DNA of 64,000 nucleotides from Henckelia pumila (Eukaryota; Streptophyta; Magnoliopsida; Lamiales; Gesneriaceae), in contig NC_133122.1 of assembly GCF_033568475.1 (NCBI RefSeq), positions 149,682,861-149,746,860 of the forward strand, in the 5' to 3' direction. A program made the translations under genes and the position numbers. Under the pieces are notes generated by a model. It was not told the DNA's origin and ran no database searches. It worked only from the letters and a program-made list of their open reading frames with translations. This document shows positions 48,590 through 63,246 of the stretch, in pieces (the stretch's first letter is position 1; every line of letters begins with the position of its first letter).

Positions 48590-49257
48590 ATTATGTATAT
48601 GATCACAATATTGGTGAATATTTCGTGCAAGGCGACAGACAAGAATCTTCATATCAGCCTGCATTTCTCGAGGACTCCATTTCACCATTACCGTCTTATC
48701 CCATAAGTTTAGAGTTCCACCAACAACTAAGAAACGAGATAGGACTGATTTTGAAGCAAAATCAACTACATGCAAGAGCATCAACCCAAATACTATGCAC
48801 GAGTTCTCCCACAGTCTTGAGAAGGTAGTTTCTAAGATAGAATCAATAGGGAATGCAGGTGACACTTGTTGGGATCAAGGAGGTCCCAAATTTGGATAAT
48901 CGTACTCGATACAAGGTGCTTGATTTACTTAACACAAGATAAAAAAATATGGATTTCTTAAAAATGACAATTGAAGAGCGTTCGGGATGGATAGAGTATA
49001 AATTGGAAGGATAAATAGGTTTTGAAACATGATTAATGATGAGTTAAACTGTGTTAAAATTTCTATTCTTGTTTTGAATTGTTTTTCTAATTATTGATTT
49101 AGTTGCAAACTTTTGAATTTTGGTTTATTTATATAAGTTTTCATTTGTTTCTTGAATACATCTTGTTTGATATACGAGAATGGTTTTTTCATAAATTTGT
49201 ACAGTTTTTTCATTTGAATTGTTGTTTGCCATCAGGTAGTTTATTTAAATATCAAAT

Positions 49258-50764
<1,507 letters not shown>

Positions 50765-52606
50765 AATTTTTTTCATAAAATTTTGTCATTTTGTTAAAAT
50801 TGTCACACTATTATGATTTTTAAGCTAATTTTTGTTTAAAAATATTATATTATATTTTATTAAATAATATTCATTAATTAATAAATTACGTTCATTAATA
50901 CGCTTTAAGTAAATATTGAAATGAGTTGTGAATTGATTAGTTATTTATTAAAATGTTAAATGAATTTTATTTACGTTAATAATAATAATAAAATAATTTC
51001 AATGAAGATATTATATATGTCAAATAATTCAAAGATATATTAGTTCATTATTAAAGTAGACAATTATTCTACGTAATTAAAATAAAAAAGTCAAAAAATG
51101 TCTACAAAAGTCATACAAGAAGTCTATTGGAATCCATGGAATTCTGTTTAGAAATCTGTGAGAATCAATAGAATTCTGTTTAGAAATCTGTGAGAGTCTA
51201 TAAAAGTCTATCAACTCCATAAAAGTCTATCATTAAAAAAGTCACTGAAAGTCATTAAATCTCTGGATTGAATACACCCCTGTTAGTGTGTGTTGATGTA
51301 TGAAAAGTTTTGAATCAAATCTTTGAAAGATAGGTTGTGTGGCGTGAATCTTTTGAAGTTTTAAAGGTGTTTGATCACATGTTTCAATGGGTATGTGAAT
51401 ATGCTAGAAAGGAAATCATAGTGCGCAGGAAAATCATCGCGCAGCTAGTCGCTAGACCACCCACGTGGGTGGGGGGCACGCGGACATACCCCCTAGCGTG
51501 GGTAGTCCAGCCATGCGAGAGGGCACGGGGTCGTGCTCCCCTACGTGGGTTGGGTAGCCTTTTATTAAAAAAAACTTTTCATTTTTGAAATCCTAAATCC
51601 ATGATTATGATAATTTGAAGTATTTTTTTAGACGTTTTTAAAGAGTACCTATGTGCAAAGTTTCAAGTTTTAATGTCAAGAACGAAAAGAACAACTCACG
51701 TGGATCGGTTTAGTTATGTAATATTTTCTTATGAGAATTTTCTTCATGAAAGCTATTTTATCATGAAATTTTATGAAGTATTATATGCATGATTGGTTTT
51801 ATATCAACTTTAGCATGCATGACGTATATTAAGAAAGTTTCTTGAACATGAAAAGATGAAGTTATGAGAAGTATGATGATGTTTCAATGATGAATGAAAG
51901 TATTTTGATGTTGTATGTGTTTTTGTGGTAGAAGTACGGGATTGGTGCTTCGGGATGAGCTTCGAAGGAACATTTCCAAAGAAAAAAGGTGTGCATATTG
52001 GTCAAGTTCGATATGGACGGTATTTGGTGCGCATATTGGCCAAGGCTAGTAGGGATGATACATCTATATGTTTGTTGAACAACGACCGTGATCACGGGAA
52101 TCCTATGTGTTCATATGATATGAGATGTTATGTTTACCGCAATTACATGTATTTCATCACCCATAAATGTCATGTTTTTACTATATGTTCATGTTATACC
52201 ATTATTCTAATTTTCGACTTTATACACATTTTTTGTTCGCATTTCTTGTTGAGCCTTTAGACTTACTATACTTGAATGGTGCATGTAATGATGCTCTTGA
52301 TGATTTTATCGATGAGTACGGAGCCGAGCATGAAGAAGAGCCGATGGCCGAGCCGTCGGGAGATGCATGAGCGCTGTGTTTTGTGAACAGATTTATTGTG
52401 CACATTTTTACTTCTATTTTAGTTTGAAGGAAACAAGTTTTATCCTTATGTCTTTGAGGGCATTGATGTTTGAAATCATTTCGTTAAGTTGTGGTGTACA
52501 ATTACTCTTTTAAATGAATATTTTTTTTATTTCTGCAAAACAAATTTCCAAACTTTAAGTTATGTATGTTTAATAGTGTTTTCGAGTTTTGGGATGTTAC
52601 ACCATG

Positions 52607-53800
52607 ACAAGTGGATACCATCGTTCCGGGATAAGCTCACCCCCAACAGTGTTCAACTTCCAGAAGGAACAAAAGTAGAGGCGTTGATGGTTAATCACCA
52701 ATTGAATGTGAACCTAATTCATAACGTATGTCTACCCTATGTCGCATATGAGATTTCTAAACCTACCTCTATTCAATAGGGAGCTAAGCAAGACGAGTTT
52801 TCTGAAAATTTGATACTAAGGGCCAGTTCTCAGTAAAGAGCGGTTATAGAGTTGGGATTGGACTACATGACACACTTGAAAGCTAGTCAAGCTCGACTAT
52901 GGTGCAGAGTTGGTGGCAGTTCGCATGGTCTCTCTCTATTCCACCAAAAATCCGTCTATTCTTGTGGAGAATATTTCACAATATTATTCTGACAAGTACC
53001 AACCTCGGTAGGCATCATGTGCCAACCCCAAACTGGTGCCCCTCTGTCGTCATTTCGAGGATTCTACTTGTCATGCACTATTCTATTGCCCTCGAGTAAG
53101 GGAGTTCTGGACAAGCAATGATGTTTGGAGAAGGATGAAACAATATAAGAGCTATGATATACAACCAATCTGTTGGTGGCTATTGGACAACATAAGCTGA
53201 TCGGAAGCTAAGGAATTTGTATGCTAGGCTTGGATGGTTTGGGGAGCTAGATGTCGGGTTGTGCATAATTGTGAGATAATTGAATCCCAGGTTGTAATCT
53301 CTAGCACTAACAGCCTTCTCGAATATTATCGTGACACTATGTAGATGAGAGACATGGTGCGTCCTTCGACGGTCTGCTCAAGTACGCACTCATGGACTCT
53401 TCCACCACAGGTCAACTCAGGTTGGACGTAGATGTCAGCTTTCATGAGGAGGCAAATCAGTGTGGTCTAGGGGGAGTGATTCGCACTCACGAAGGTAGGA
53501 TGTGGCAGCATTTGAGCGATCTTTTACAAAGCCCGAGTCAGTGGTGATGGGAGAATTATTTGCTATCCGAGAAAGACTCGGAGTCATCCAAGATAATGAT
53601 CTTCAAAAAATCTATGTATCTTCCGACTCACTCTTGTAAGTGAAAGCAGTCACGGAGCCCCTGAGTGATCTGAGCCACATTGGTTTATGTGCTTCAGAGA
53701 TAAAGGCGTTAATGTCTTCTTTGAATATTATTTATATATTTCATTCCCAGAGAATGGCTAATGAAGTGGTCCACTCCTTGTAAAACTTTGTATGTTTCTC
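52607..53800 (+). pseudogene. LINE C-terminal zinc-binding and RNase H-like region
   Basis: Continues the LINE after the solo LTR: YHDKWIPSFRDKLTP, LPEGTKVEALM, then WWQFAWSLSIPPKIRLFLWR (zf-RVT region), and an RNase H-type stretch LDVDVSFHEEANQCGLGGVI with RTHEGRMW. Many stops and frameshifts. A 3' UTR runs to the A-tail at 53905. Confidence 0.82.
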
Positions 53801-53924
53801 CCCTGCACTTTATCTGTGGGTGTCTAGGGGCTTTTCATCTTGGCTAGTTATCTTGTAACGAGAGACAATTATTGCTATCAATAAATGTTACAAGTTTCAT
53901 ATCAGAAAAAAATATGTATCATTT

Positions 53925-55335
53925 TAATATTAATATATATATATATATATATATTTGAACAAATAGGAATTATTTTGGGTTTTTTTTATTTTTAATGTAA
54001 AAAAAATTGAATTTCAAAAATAAGGTGTGATCTTGCAAATCTACCGTAAAACGGTATCAAAGACAGTGAACCCTCTAATTAAAAATATTAGATGGTTCTT
54101 TGTCTCTGATAGCAGACCATGGGCCCAGGCAGCGTCTGTTCGCTGCCTCTGGCAGCGAACGATCCGGTCCCAAATCTTGGCCCCCTATCTGCCAAGTCCC
54201 GACAATGCACATGGTCCTTGAATTTTATAGAGTCATGGAGTGTGGTCCGTGAATTTGATGGAGTGATGAAGTGTAGGGATCAATTTTTGGAAATTTTGTG
54301 GCTATGATGGATAAGGTTAGGGGCCAAGTTTTACATGTCCCGTGATGCTGATGGACAAGTGCAGGGGTGAAACAATGTTTAATACCAGAAGCATACTAAG
54401 CTCATTCTTCACAACCTTTTTGATTCAAGCTTTCTTCACATATTTTATTTTTGAAGCTTTCATTCCTCAAGCATTCATTGAAGCAGTGGGTTATTTCATT
54501 AGGAATGTTTCAAAATCTCGTTTTGTTTTCTCGAGTGTGCGTGGTCTGCAAATTCAGTTCAAGAGTAAGTGCATTGTTTTGTTCATTTTTTTTAAAGGCG
54601 TTGTTTTGTTCATTTCAAATACCTTTACATTTCAAAATTAAGTTTCCACTCTCATAGATAAGAAGCATTCATTGAAGCAGTATGTTATTTCTCATTAGGA
54701 ATCGACCATAAGATATGGATGTGTTTGAATGAATAAAAGGCAAAAAACGAGTCTTTCAATTATGGAGTCGTGTTTGAGTCCTTCAAAAAAGAGGTCCTTC
54801 AATTATGGAGTCCTTCAAACAAAACTTTAACTAAGTGTGTTTCGAAATTATAATATTTGAAAAATAAAGTAGATAAATAGGCTATTTATTATTATTAAAT
54901 GTTTTACGATATTTCCATTGGTAGCATAATGTGAACGAATTTTTTAAGGAAAAAAAACTAAATTTAGATTTAAGAATTATTCGTATCATATTTTGACACC
55001 ATTTTTTGGATTGAGACTAAGTAATTTGATGATCCGGTCGGGGACTCTCGTTGTTTATTTGGATGACTTACTGGTAATACAAATACATTTGCTGCAAATT
55101 AAATAAGTGACAAAGAGGATCCTTGGATTTTCTGATAAAATAAAAAATATATGTTAATTAATAAACTAGTTAAGAACTTTAATAATTAGGGATCTAGCTT
55201 AGTTGGTAGAGCATTCGCAGTTCTAGTGTATATGTAAACTAGATAGTCTTTTGTAGAAAATTTATTTTATTAGACTACGTGATTTCATATTATTAGTATA
55301 TACTTTGATCAACTATTGTCACTAATTTTGTCGGA
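53925..55335. other. Intergenic or unassigned repeat DNA
   Basis: (AT)n at about 53931-53953. 54100-54210 is GC-richer (GGGCCCAGGCAGCG, GCTGCCTCTGGCAGCG). Around 54240-54370 repeated GTGTAGGGATCA, TTAGGGGCCAAG and GTGCAGGGGTGA phrases suggest an unknown repeat. The left end of the MULE should lie in the last part but was not located. No gene is supported. Confidence 0.4.
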
Positions 55336-57458
55336 ATGATAATAAACCGAGGACCAGAAGATCCCAGTATGCTATATTTGCAAGCAACACATATTTCATC
55401 AACATTTTCTACAGAAAGTGTTGATAAGATTGTTCGAACCAAATGATCAGATAATCTGATTTGGAAATTATATAATGAGAATAGTTTGCATAGTCGTGTG
55501 ATAACATATTTAAATTATATGGGGTTTTATGGAGTTTTTCAGTGTGGGTCTCGAATTTATAATAATCATTGGATTACTACTCTTATTGAATGATGGCGAC
55601 GTGAAACAAAGCAACCATCACTTTATAGGATATTTCGATTATTTGGGGTCTGCCTATTGATGGTGAGCCAGTAAATGGTATAGATATTTCACACAAAGTT
55701 GAAGAGTATCAACATATATGTTCCAATTTGTTGGGATTTACGCCAACGGCATCGCATTTTAAAGGTGGTCACTTGTCGATGACCGCTTTATACGAACATT
55801 GCACGTATACACCTATTTATGATAATAGTCCTGAGATTGATGCCGTAAATATACCCGCTATGTAGCAATAATGATTATCGGAGGAATCATGCTTCCAGAT
55901 TATCAAGGGGATCTGTTAGACTTATTTTTTTGCAACTACTCCGGATTATTGATCACATCAAATCTTACAGTTGGGGAGGTACATTTTTGGCATTCCTATA
56001 TCGTGAGTTATGCACTGCCACACGTATAGAAAAATATATAATAACTGGGCCTCTATATATCCTGCAGGTATAAAATATTTTGATTATCTAATATCAAATT
56101 TACATATTTCTAATTTTATTTATTATTGATGACAGATATGGACATGCATCAGGATTAAATTTGTTAACCCTGACCTGAATGACTTATCTCTTATCGTGCC
56201 TCAAAATTCAGCCGATGAAAATATTCCATTTGCTTATTATGGTGCACGGTAATATTTAAAAATTATTATCATAATATAAATTACAACTACATTTTCTCTT
56301 ATTTTTAATAATATTTTTTATTGCAAGTGGTTAAATGTGTTTAGTTACACTCATTCATCGACACATGCTGTTAGAATTATAAGAGATTGTTTTGATCGTA
56401 TGAATAATGACGAGGTGTGTTATTGGATTCTAAAACTCTACAACAATGAAATTAAATTACATTTATTTATTAACATTGATTTTAATATTTATTTTGCAGT
56501 TTAACTAGATAGTTTACAATAAAAACTAGTCATATATTAAAGTAATCATTGATTCATACGATAATAAAATCTAACGATATGTTTATCCTCTGATTTATTT
56601 TTTTTGAAATTGTGGAGATGCATCGTACAAACCGGGTCCTAAGGCAATTCAAAATGCGTCAATCTATTCCAGTGACTTCAGTTGACAATGATTACGTTCA
56701 CAACATTAGTAGAATCGGTCATCGCAACACAGATTGGGAAGAATATCATAAAAATGCTATTATTTTTTGGAATAGAAAATTGAATTTTGTTGTCCCAGGT
56801 GAACGGAATGGCAGATCTAGGCAGACTGATGATGATTATTTTTCATGGTATAAGCGCATTATTGTACGCATTATATCGCCTACAGTGACTGGGCTTGGTT
56901 TCTGGCCATATCCGTACAATTTAGATGTTGGCGAACAAAATAATATTTCACAAAATTTTAGTATGTCATCTCCTGATTCACATCAGTCATCATTGGGGTT
57001 TGTTCCTTCTCGGTCATCTGATTGTTATGACACTGAGGGGCCATTCGGTGGATTTGAAAATACGGGACCATCCAGTGGGTTGTACAATAAGGGGCCTTTC
57101 GGTGATTTGAAAATGCGGAGACACCCAGTGGGTTGTATACTGCTGGTGGATTTGGTAATATGTGGACATCTGGTTCATATGTTGACAACGGTTTCATACT
57201 CTATTTTGGGAAAAGATCCAAAGTTTTACAAATCTTCTTAATGTAAACTTGCAGCAACCTGGTCAATGCAATACACTGGCGCCCGAGAGAAATGTGGTGT
57301 CACCTATAATTTTTTCAGGTTATTCAGATGAGAAACACGAGAGTAGTGAAGAAATTATCGATGTTCCTATATTGCGTAGAGGACAACGAAGATGTAGACC
57401 ATCCGCTTGTGAAATCGGTGGTCATTTATATAATTGTAATTGCCAACGACAATCGTGA
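55336..57458 (+). pseudogene. Plant mobile domain (PMD) protein of a MULE
   Basis: PMD (Aminotransferase-like, PF10536) proteins occur in host MAIN/MAIL genes and in some plant MULEs. It opens MIINRGPEDPSMLYLQATHI. The core follows in shifting frames: ITSYSWGG-like then FLAFLYRELCTATRIEKYI, QIWTCIRIKFVNP, and HRTNRVLRQFKMRQSIPVTS. The tail has WYKRIIVRIISP and imperfect GPFGGFENTGPSSGLYNKGP repeats, ending ILRRGQRRCRPSACEIGGHL. Decay: an early TGA where CGA is expected (about 55449), more stops to 55900, and a frameshift near 57095. Introns are likely at about 56070-56135 and 56250-56340. It faces the transposase gene, so the 3' ends converge. Confidence 0.8.
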
Positions 57459-57482
57459 TATATATTGTTGTTTTGTAATTTG

Positions 57483-57679
57483 ATAAAAATATTTATTTTT
57501 CATCTTAGAGTTAATATATTTGCATTGTATTGACATTTAAAAATAAATCAAAACAAAAGTAATAATTATTATAAAATACATTAACGCATTCACACCAAAT
57601 ACATATTTTTATTCAAATACATACATTATTTAAAAAACGCACATCAACAGAATTTTATCAACAATAGCAAACACATATA
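57483..57679. other. Spacer between PMD and transposase 3' ends
   Basis: AT-rich, with ACATACATTATT and ATACATTAACG repeats. Probably the shared 3' UTR region of the two convergent MULE genes. Confidence 0.5.
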
Positions 57680-59041
57680 TTATTTAGAAACATTTTTTTG
57701 TTGCGGTATTTTTGTCTTCATTTGCATACCACGTTCATCCGATGTTCCTGAAATACAAAATATGCAGAATAATTTATTTAATGTAAAATATATTTAATAA
57801 GAAAATATGAATGCGAAAAATTATAATTTTTGAAATTTCTACCCGTTCGTTCTTCGTTGTTGTCTCTCTCTCTCGCTACCGGCCCATCCATCTCGTTTCT
57901 CATTCGAGTCGTTGTATCCCTACCAGCTCTTCTTTTTTCACGTCTAACCGGGTTGTGTTGCAACTCAAAGGTAGGTTGATCCCAATATCGTTCATCTTCA
58001 AGAGATTCAAATCTTCCTTCATACGCTGCGAGGTACTCAGATATGTTGTACCATGACTACACAAGTGTTGTGGGATCTAACAAGCCATTTAGCGGTGCAA
58101 ATAGCATGAGAACATGAGATGCCGAAAATTTTCCATTTACCACATGAACAATCAGTAGTTGATAATTTCACCACTTGTTGGCCGCGACTTGGCCTTCCTC
58201 CGATCGCAACCTGAGCAGTTTGCGATCGTACATAATTTTTTACAACATGATGTTCGCTAGATTTTCTCGCTCATTCCTCATATTTTCGACATGCATAATC
58301 CGACCACAGTTGATTTTCCTGAACCATCTGTTGACCTTTTGTCACATGTTCAACGAAGTATTGGGCACATCTCAGAAGGGTCAAGTGTACTATTGCATAT
58401 ATAGGCAGTCTACGAGCTCCCTTTAACACACTGTTTAAGCACTCAGACATGTTGGTCGTCATAACTCCACGACGCCAACCTCCGTCATGGGTCATACTCC
58501 ATTTTTCCTTCGAAATTCTAGCCAAATATCTGTGCCAAAATGTTTTTGTTCTTGATCCTCCATGGTTGCGTCAAACTTACAAATCTGATGTTGTTTCCCT
58601 GCTTCCCAGTATAAATCTTTCAAATGCACGTATTTGAATCTGACATTAAAATTTGAGCACACATGTTTCAAACAAAAACGATGCATACCATGTGGAGGTT
58701 TAAAATAGGGTAGATCTTCAACTACTCTCACAATTCCCTTATGCCTATCATAAATTAGGCACACACCATTTTCACCGCAAACAACATGTCGAACAACATT
58801 CTCCAAGATACATTTCCACAAATCAGATGTTTTTTCATCAATGATGACGAATGCCAGCGGTAGCACCTGACTGTTTGCATCCAGAGTGACAGTTATCAAC
58901 ATTTTATGCTTGTATTTTGTGTACAAATGTGTACTGTTGACATTAATGATTTTTTGACAATGTCGAAACCCATCTGTACACGGTTTGAATGCCCAAAAAA
59001 TATAGTTCAATGTTTTTATTTCTTCAGTGTTTCTGAGATGC
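57680..59041 (-). pseudogene. MULE transposase (mudrA type), N-terminus cut by Athila insertion
   Basis: Reads from 59041 leftwards: IFWAFKPCTDGFRHC, STHLYTKYKHKMLITVTLDA, VLPLAFVIIDEKTSDLW, GVCLIYDRHKGI (second D kept), MTTNMSECLNSVLKGARRLP, a SWIM zinc finger CSCGKWKIFGISCSH, and a tail DQPTFELQHNPVRREKRRAG. A short final exon (57680-57747, stop TAA) joins 57843. The first catalytic Asp is lost: VNSTHLY replaces IDGTHLY (about 58936-58938). There is a frameshift at the zinc finger and a TAG near 58050. The N-terminal zinc finger and start should lie beyond the gypsy element, outside the window. Confidence 0.85.
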
Positions 59042-59960
59042 TGTTGCGAAATTTACGCTCGCAAGCGCACGATTGTCAAGTTTTAATATAGTAGTGAATA
59101 AAGTGTCGAACCCACGCAGAGTAATATGAAAATATTCAGCGCTTGTAATTAAAATAATCTAAACTTTATCTAGAAAATTAATATTTAAAAGGTTTGCAAA
59201 AAAATAAAATAAGCAATGAATTTTTATAGCATGCACACAATGTTCAGAAATTATTAATCACAGAAAAAATGGTCTAGAGGTTTAGATTTCACCTGGTTTC
59301 AACAACAATCACTCCTAATTAATTTATTTTCATGAATTCCTTTCAATTAATAACCAAGAACACTTAGATTATTTTATTTCCCTCTCCCGAGGAACAAATA
59401 GAGTGTATCAACTACAGTTTAATTCCAATATCCCTATTAAGAATCTAATTGTAGAGATATGTGTAAAACGATGTTCTTTCTAAGTCTCCATTAAAGTTAT
59501 ATACTTTCTCGAGCTATATAAACAATTAACGGTGTGTTATCTATTGGTCCTATTCAGAATCCCCTCTCCCGAGTGCTGGATTCCAAATAAATTTAACAAT
59601 TCAATTAGTGATCAATTAATTGAAAAGACAATCAAATCTAAAAAAATAATTAATCTACTAGAATTCAATCCAAAAATATCAAAAAGTTGTAGAAGCATCT
59701 CAACCAGGCTACATCAACCTCTAGACTAAGAAATTTAGTTCATAATCAAAATATTGCAAAAATAAATCCTGTGTGCGTGATTTGCCAATCTTGTCTATCC
59801 TCCTCGCTTTCGATACACTAATGCAACAAGTTTATTTCATAGAATTATCAACTCCACTCTCTGGTTTCAAAACACTCTCCACCAAGTTCAACTTCTACTC
59901 GCTAAGATCAAAAGGACTTATATCACAGTTTTTCAGAAAACCGCCGGATTTTGCATTCGA
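59042..59960 (-). repeat. 3' LTR of the Athila-type element (inner end uncertain)
   Basis: Starts at the junction with the MULE. The LTR theme GCAAGCGCACGATTGTCAAG, GTAGTGAATAAAGTGTCGAA, CCCACGCAGAG resembles the R/U5 region of Athila LTRs. The inner boundary could not be read because its partner is interrupted. Confidence 0.6.
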
Positions 59961-60818
59961 TTTTTATTTTATTTAGCCTCATAAATTACCCGCAAACTTA
60001 GCTATAACTAAAGATAGAATTCGGATTTCAATCCCCTCGTCTATATCTCGGATGGAGCATCAACCCCATTTTATCCGCAAACTTAGCCATTGATTGGTGA
60101 TTTGGATTTCAATCATTTTCCATCTCGGATGAAGTTGTAATTTTTTTTTACTCTGTTGCTTTTGCAACTTTTAAGTTACACATTAAAATTGCCTAAATCA
60201 TTTTTAAGCTCGTATTAGTCTACCTCGGTTTCAAGTATAAATCACCAAAGTTAAGAATCGAATCATCCAATCCACTCACCAAAGTTAATATTCGAATCAT
60301 CTAATCTCTAGGAACTAAACAATCAAGGCATTCGTGCATATGAGTGAGAACTCAAGATTAAATTTAGTTAACATTGACATTTTAGCACAAAAAATTATTT
60401 TCATCATAGGCCAACACAATTACAACATCATGCCTTTAACTCAAACTAACTAATAAAAAAATTTCAAAATTTTCAAAATTTTTAAACACCCCCCCCCAAA
60501 CTTAAAATGTATTGTCCTCAATGTACAAGATTTAATTAAAACAAGGACACATACCTTGGGCACCGAGAATCAGTACTCGACACCTTCTTAATCACTCAAA
60601 GCTCTACTTCAGGGATATCTCCTAAACTCTCACTGCTTCACTTTTTCACCTACACAACTAAAAATTATTATTGATGTCAGTCTCTACATGCACAAAAGAT
60701 AAAATAAAAACGAAACAACTAAAGAAAAAATAAATAAATAAATCAGAAAAAAAAAATATCTTGGGTTGCCTCTCAAGAAGCGCTTAGTTTATAGTTCATA
60801 GCCCGACTGTCACCGGTT
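59961..60818 (-). other. 3' non-coding region of the Athila-type element
   Basis: Holds two copies of a ~90-bp unit (CCCGCAAACTTAGC...TATCTCGGATGGAGC, about 59988-60135), a ~35-bp duplication (CACCAAAGTTAA, ATTCGAATCATC, about 60240-60305), and the G-rich (minus) tract at 60489-60505. Confidence 0.6.
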
Positions 60819-61400
60819 CTAGCCCGGTTCCTCTTTGTTGGGTGTCTTTCCCTTCTCTTTTACCCTCCAAACATACTCAACAATCTTCTTAATTTTTTCT
60901 CTCTTTTCCTTCTTCTTCTTGGCCACCGGCGGATCATTCTCCCTTCGCACTTTTACAACACTAAAATTTTCTGCACGACAGATTCTCATCGTTTCTGCTG
61001 GTTCGATCATGAACACCTTCTCCGTGGATGAATTTCCATCCTTCTTGAACATGTTAACGATCACCTTCTCACCATCAACTCCTATCATCAACTCACCTTT
61101 CTTTACATCTATTTTTGCGTCAGCAGTAGCCAAGAATGGTCTCCCCAAAATCAACGGCATATTATCGTCCGCCTCCATATTTAGCACAACAAAATCCGCA
61201 GGAAAAATAAAATTATCTATTTTTATCAGAACATCCTCAATGATTCCACGCGGATATTTGATAGATCTATCAGCTAGCTGCAACATGATTGTTGTGGGCT
61301 TCACCTCTCCAAGTCCTAATATCCTGAAAATAGACAAAGACATCAAATTAATGCTAGCTCCTAAATCACAAAATGCTTTATTTAAAATTAGAAGAACCAA
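60819..61400 (-). pseudogene. Athila protease domain
   Basis: FCDLGASINLMSLSIFRILG holds the aspartic protease D-L-G. Then LQLADRSIKYPRGIIEDVL and MPLILGRPFLATADAKIDVK, a textbook Athila order. It is in a different frame from gag; the upstream join around 61400-61590 is broken. The domain itself has no stop. It continues directly into the post-pol spacer without RT. Confidence 0.9.
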
Positions 61401-61587
61401 TAGTGTATGGAATAATAAAACTCCCTGGATCTTTTAATTTTTGTGGTAGCTTCTTTTGCAGGATAGCACTGCACTCTTCATTCAAGTTCACAGTCTCGAA
61501 CTCCTCCAACTTCCGCTTCCTCGACACACTTATTTCAAGAATTTGGCATAGTTCGGAATTTGCAGCAAAGCATCGGCGAACGGAATG

Positions 61588-62973
61588 TTAATGTAGTTTC
61601 TTGAAGTTCTCAAGAAATTTGGCAAATTTTTCATCCAACACTTTCTTCTTGAATCTCTGCGGGTACGGGAGTTTCGGCTTAAACATGGGTTTCTCTTCAG
61701 ATTCATCCTTCAACTCAACAATGTTCTCATCAACCACCTTCTCCTTCTCTACTTCAGCTGCAAGTTCTTGGACTCCAACTTCTTTTCCACTCCTCAACTC
61801 TATGGCTTTGCAGTGTTCTATGAGATTCACCTCAGTATTGCTTGGGAACTGACCTTTGTTGTGATCTTTCATTGCATTCGCTAGCTGCCCAATTTGTGTC
61901 TCCATAGATTTTATCATGGCACTCATATTGACCATATGTGTCTCCAAGCTATCGCGACGAGACTCAGTTCTTGCCATTCTCTTACCAGATTCAGTAACAA
62001 ACGTTCTCACTATATATTCCAACGAAGGATTCCCTTCTCCCTTATTCGCATAAGAAAATTTTTCATGGTTACGCAATTCAAGATGATAAGAATTTGGGAA
62101 AGGGGTACTTCGATATCCTCCATAGCCTCTGGTGTTAATGTATTGCGCCTCGTCAGGAGTGTGTGTCTATGCAATAGAGGCCGCCTTACCTTCAAAATTT
62201 CCAGTGCTTATAGCCGCTATCTGTAAAGTCAATGCCGATAGTTGAGCATATATAAACGTGAGAGGATCCACTGCATAGACTCCGGCTGATTTCTGTATGC
62301 CAGCTCGTTCAGTCGGCCACTGAAAGCTGTTAATAGTCATCTGTTCCAGCATCTCATACGCCTGAGCCAGATCCTTCGCAAATATTGTACCTCCAACTGC
62401 AGAATCTACTTACATCCTCGTAGGCGTGTTCAGACCATTGTAAAACCACTCAATCTGCTCCCAGTCTGCAAAATTATGGTTAGGACAACGTCTTAATAAA
62501 TCCTTATACCTTTCCCACGCCTAACATAATTGTTTTGAATCAAGCTTCCTGAAGGTACTGATCTCGATCTTCAGTTGGGTGGATTTGGCAGGTGGAAAGT
62601 ACTTCGTAAGAAATTTTACTGTCATTTCCTCCCATGTAGTAATGCTTTCCAACGACAGTGATTGTAACCAACTCCTTTCCTAGTCCCTGAGAGAGAAAAG
62701 AAACAACTGTAAACGTATAATATCCTCAGAAACACCATTCATCTTTACCGTATCAGTAATTTCCAAGAAAGTCAGCAGGTGTAGATGAGGATCAGCTGTG
62801 ACGCTCCCGTTGAACTGGTTCTGTTGAACAATGTTGATCAACGATGGTTTTAGCTCGAAGTTATTGGCATTTATCGTCCCTCGAGCGATTCCAGAATAGT
62901 GAGCCTGGATCGTCGGCCTGCAGTGATCTCTGATTGGCACCAAGGGAGTCTGATTTGCATTCTCTTCAGCCAT
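61588..62973 (-). pseudogene. Athila Gag with four premature stops
   Basis: Starts MAEENANQTPLVPIRDHCRP. The gag domain has QFNGSVTADPHLHLLTFLEI, IIRLQLFLFSLRD, TTWEEMTVKFLTKYFPPAKS and WEQIEWFYNGL. Stops in the same frame follow SLRD, KQLC, TPTRM and AASIA. The C-terminal part (THMVNMSAMIKSMETQIGQL, KLPYPQRFKKKVLDEKFAKF) is well kept. Non-functional as coding sequence, but may still be transcribed. Confidence 0.9.
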
Positions 62974-63211
62974 TCTCTGTAATTCTTCTCTTCTCAGACG
63001 TCTCAGTGCTCTTGCAGTGTGTTCGATCTACGGATCAAACAGTAGAGAATTAGAACTTTGGGATCTTCGCATACACTGCAAGTAAGAAGAATTAAAATCA
63101 ATTAGCACTTAAAAATAAAATAAAAAAAACTCTAAATTAAAATCTAGACTAATTGGTAACAAAACTAAAATAAAATCAAATATTTACTCCCCGACAGCGG
63201 CACCAAGAACT
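62974..63211 (-). other. Leader and primer-binding site of the Athila-type element
   Basis: Between the LTR edge at 63212 and the gag start. The primer-binding motif lies at 63189-63205, six bases inside the LTR. Matches the motif commonly assigned to tRNA-Asp, with three differences. Confidence 0.75.
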
Positions 63212-63246
63212 TGTTGCGAAATTTACGCTCACAAGCGCACGATTGT
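63212..63246 (-). repeat. First 35 bp of the Athila 5' LTR
   Basis: Identical to 59042-59076 except one base (ACGCTCA versus ACGCTCG). The similarity stops abruptly at 63247. Confidence 0.8.

Larger units (their letters stand above)
41314..49014 (+). pseudogene. Harbinger SANT/MYB-like DNA-binding protein, split by two insertions
   Basis: The accessory protein of Harbinger elements, thought to bind the transposon ends and help bring the transposase to the nucleus. Segment 1 (41314-41476) reads YNVWTAEESNELLKLMVD... to ALNDK. After the copia element it resumes at 47542 and runs to 47706 (LKWYKQRYSGYCKLM, NSGFGWDPVTKKFTANDEVW), the Myb_DNA-bind_3 fold. An intron (47707-47799) leads to exon 2 at 47800 (SHPKHKYYRTDTFEDYEDL). 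The hAT MITE interrupts at 47980, and the frame resumes after it. The tail ends near 49014 with LKMTIEERSGWIEYKLEG. At least one stop or frameshift occurs after 48820. Without the insertions the gene would have been close to intact. Confidence 0.88.

Noticed and set aside
53931..53953. (AT)n runs (also about 5983, 11660, 14221 and 14962) as functional elements
   Set aside because: Simple microsatellites, common in AT-rich plant intergenic DNA.
55189..55225. tRNA-like start GGGATCTAGCTTAGTTGGTAGAGC (quoted only in part here: TAGCTTAGTTGG, 55195-55206)
   Set aside because: It has a good A box, but no B box, no anticodon stem and no acceptor partner follow. At best a truncated tRNA or SINE head.
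60835..61437. 200-codon plus-strand ORF
   Set aside because: Antisense to the Athila protease; Ser/Phe-rich shadow frame.
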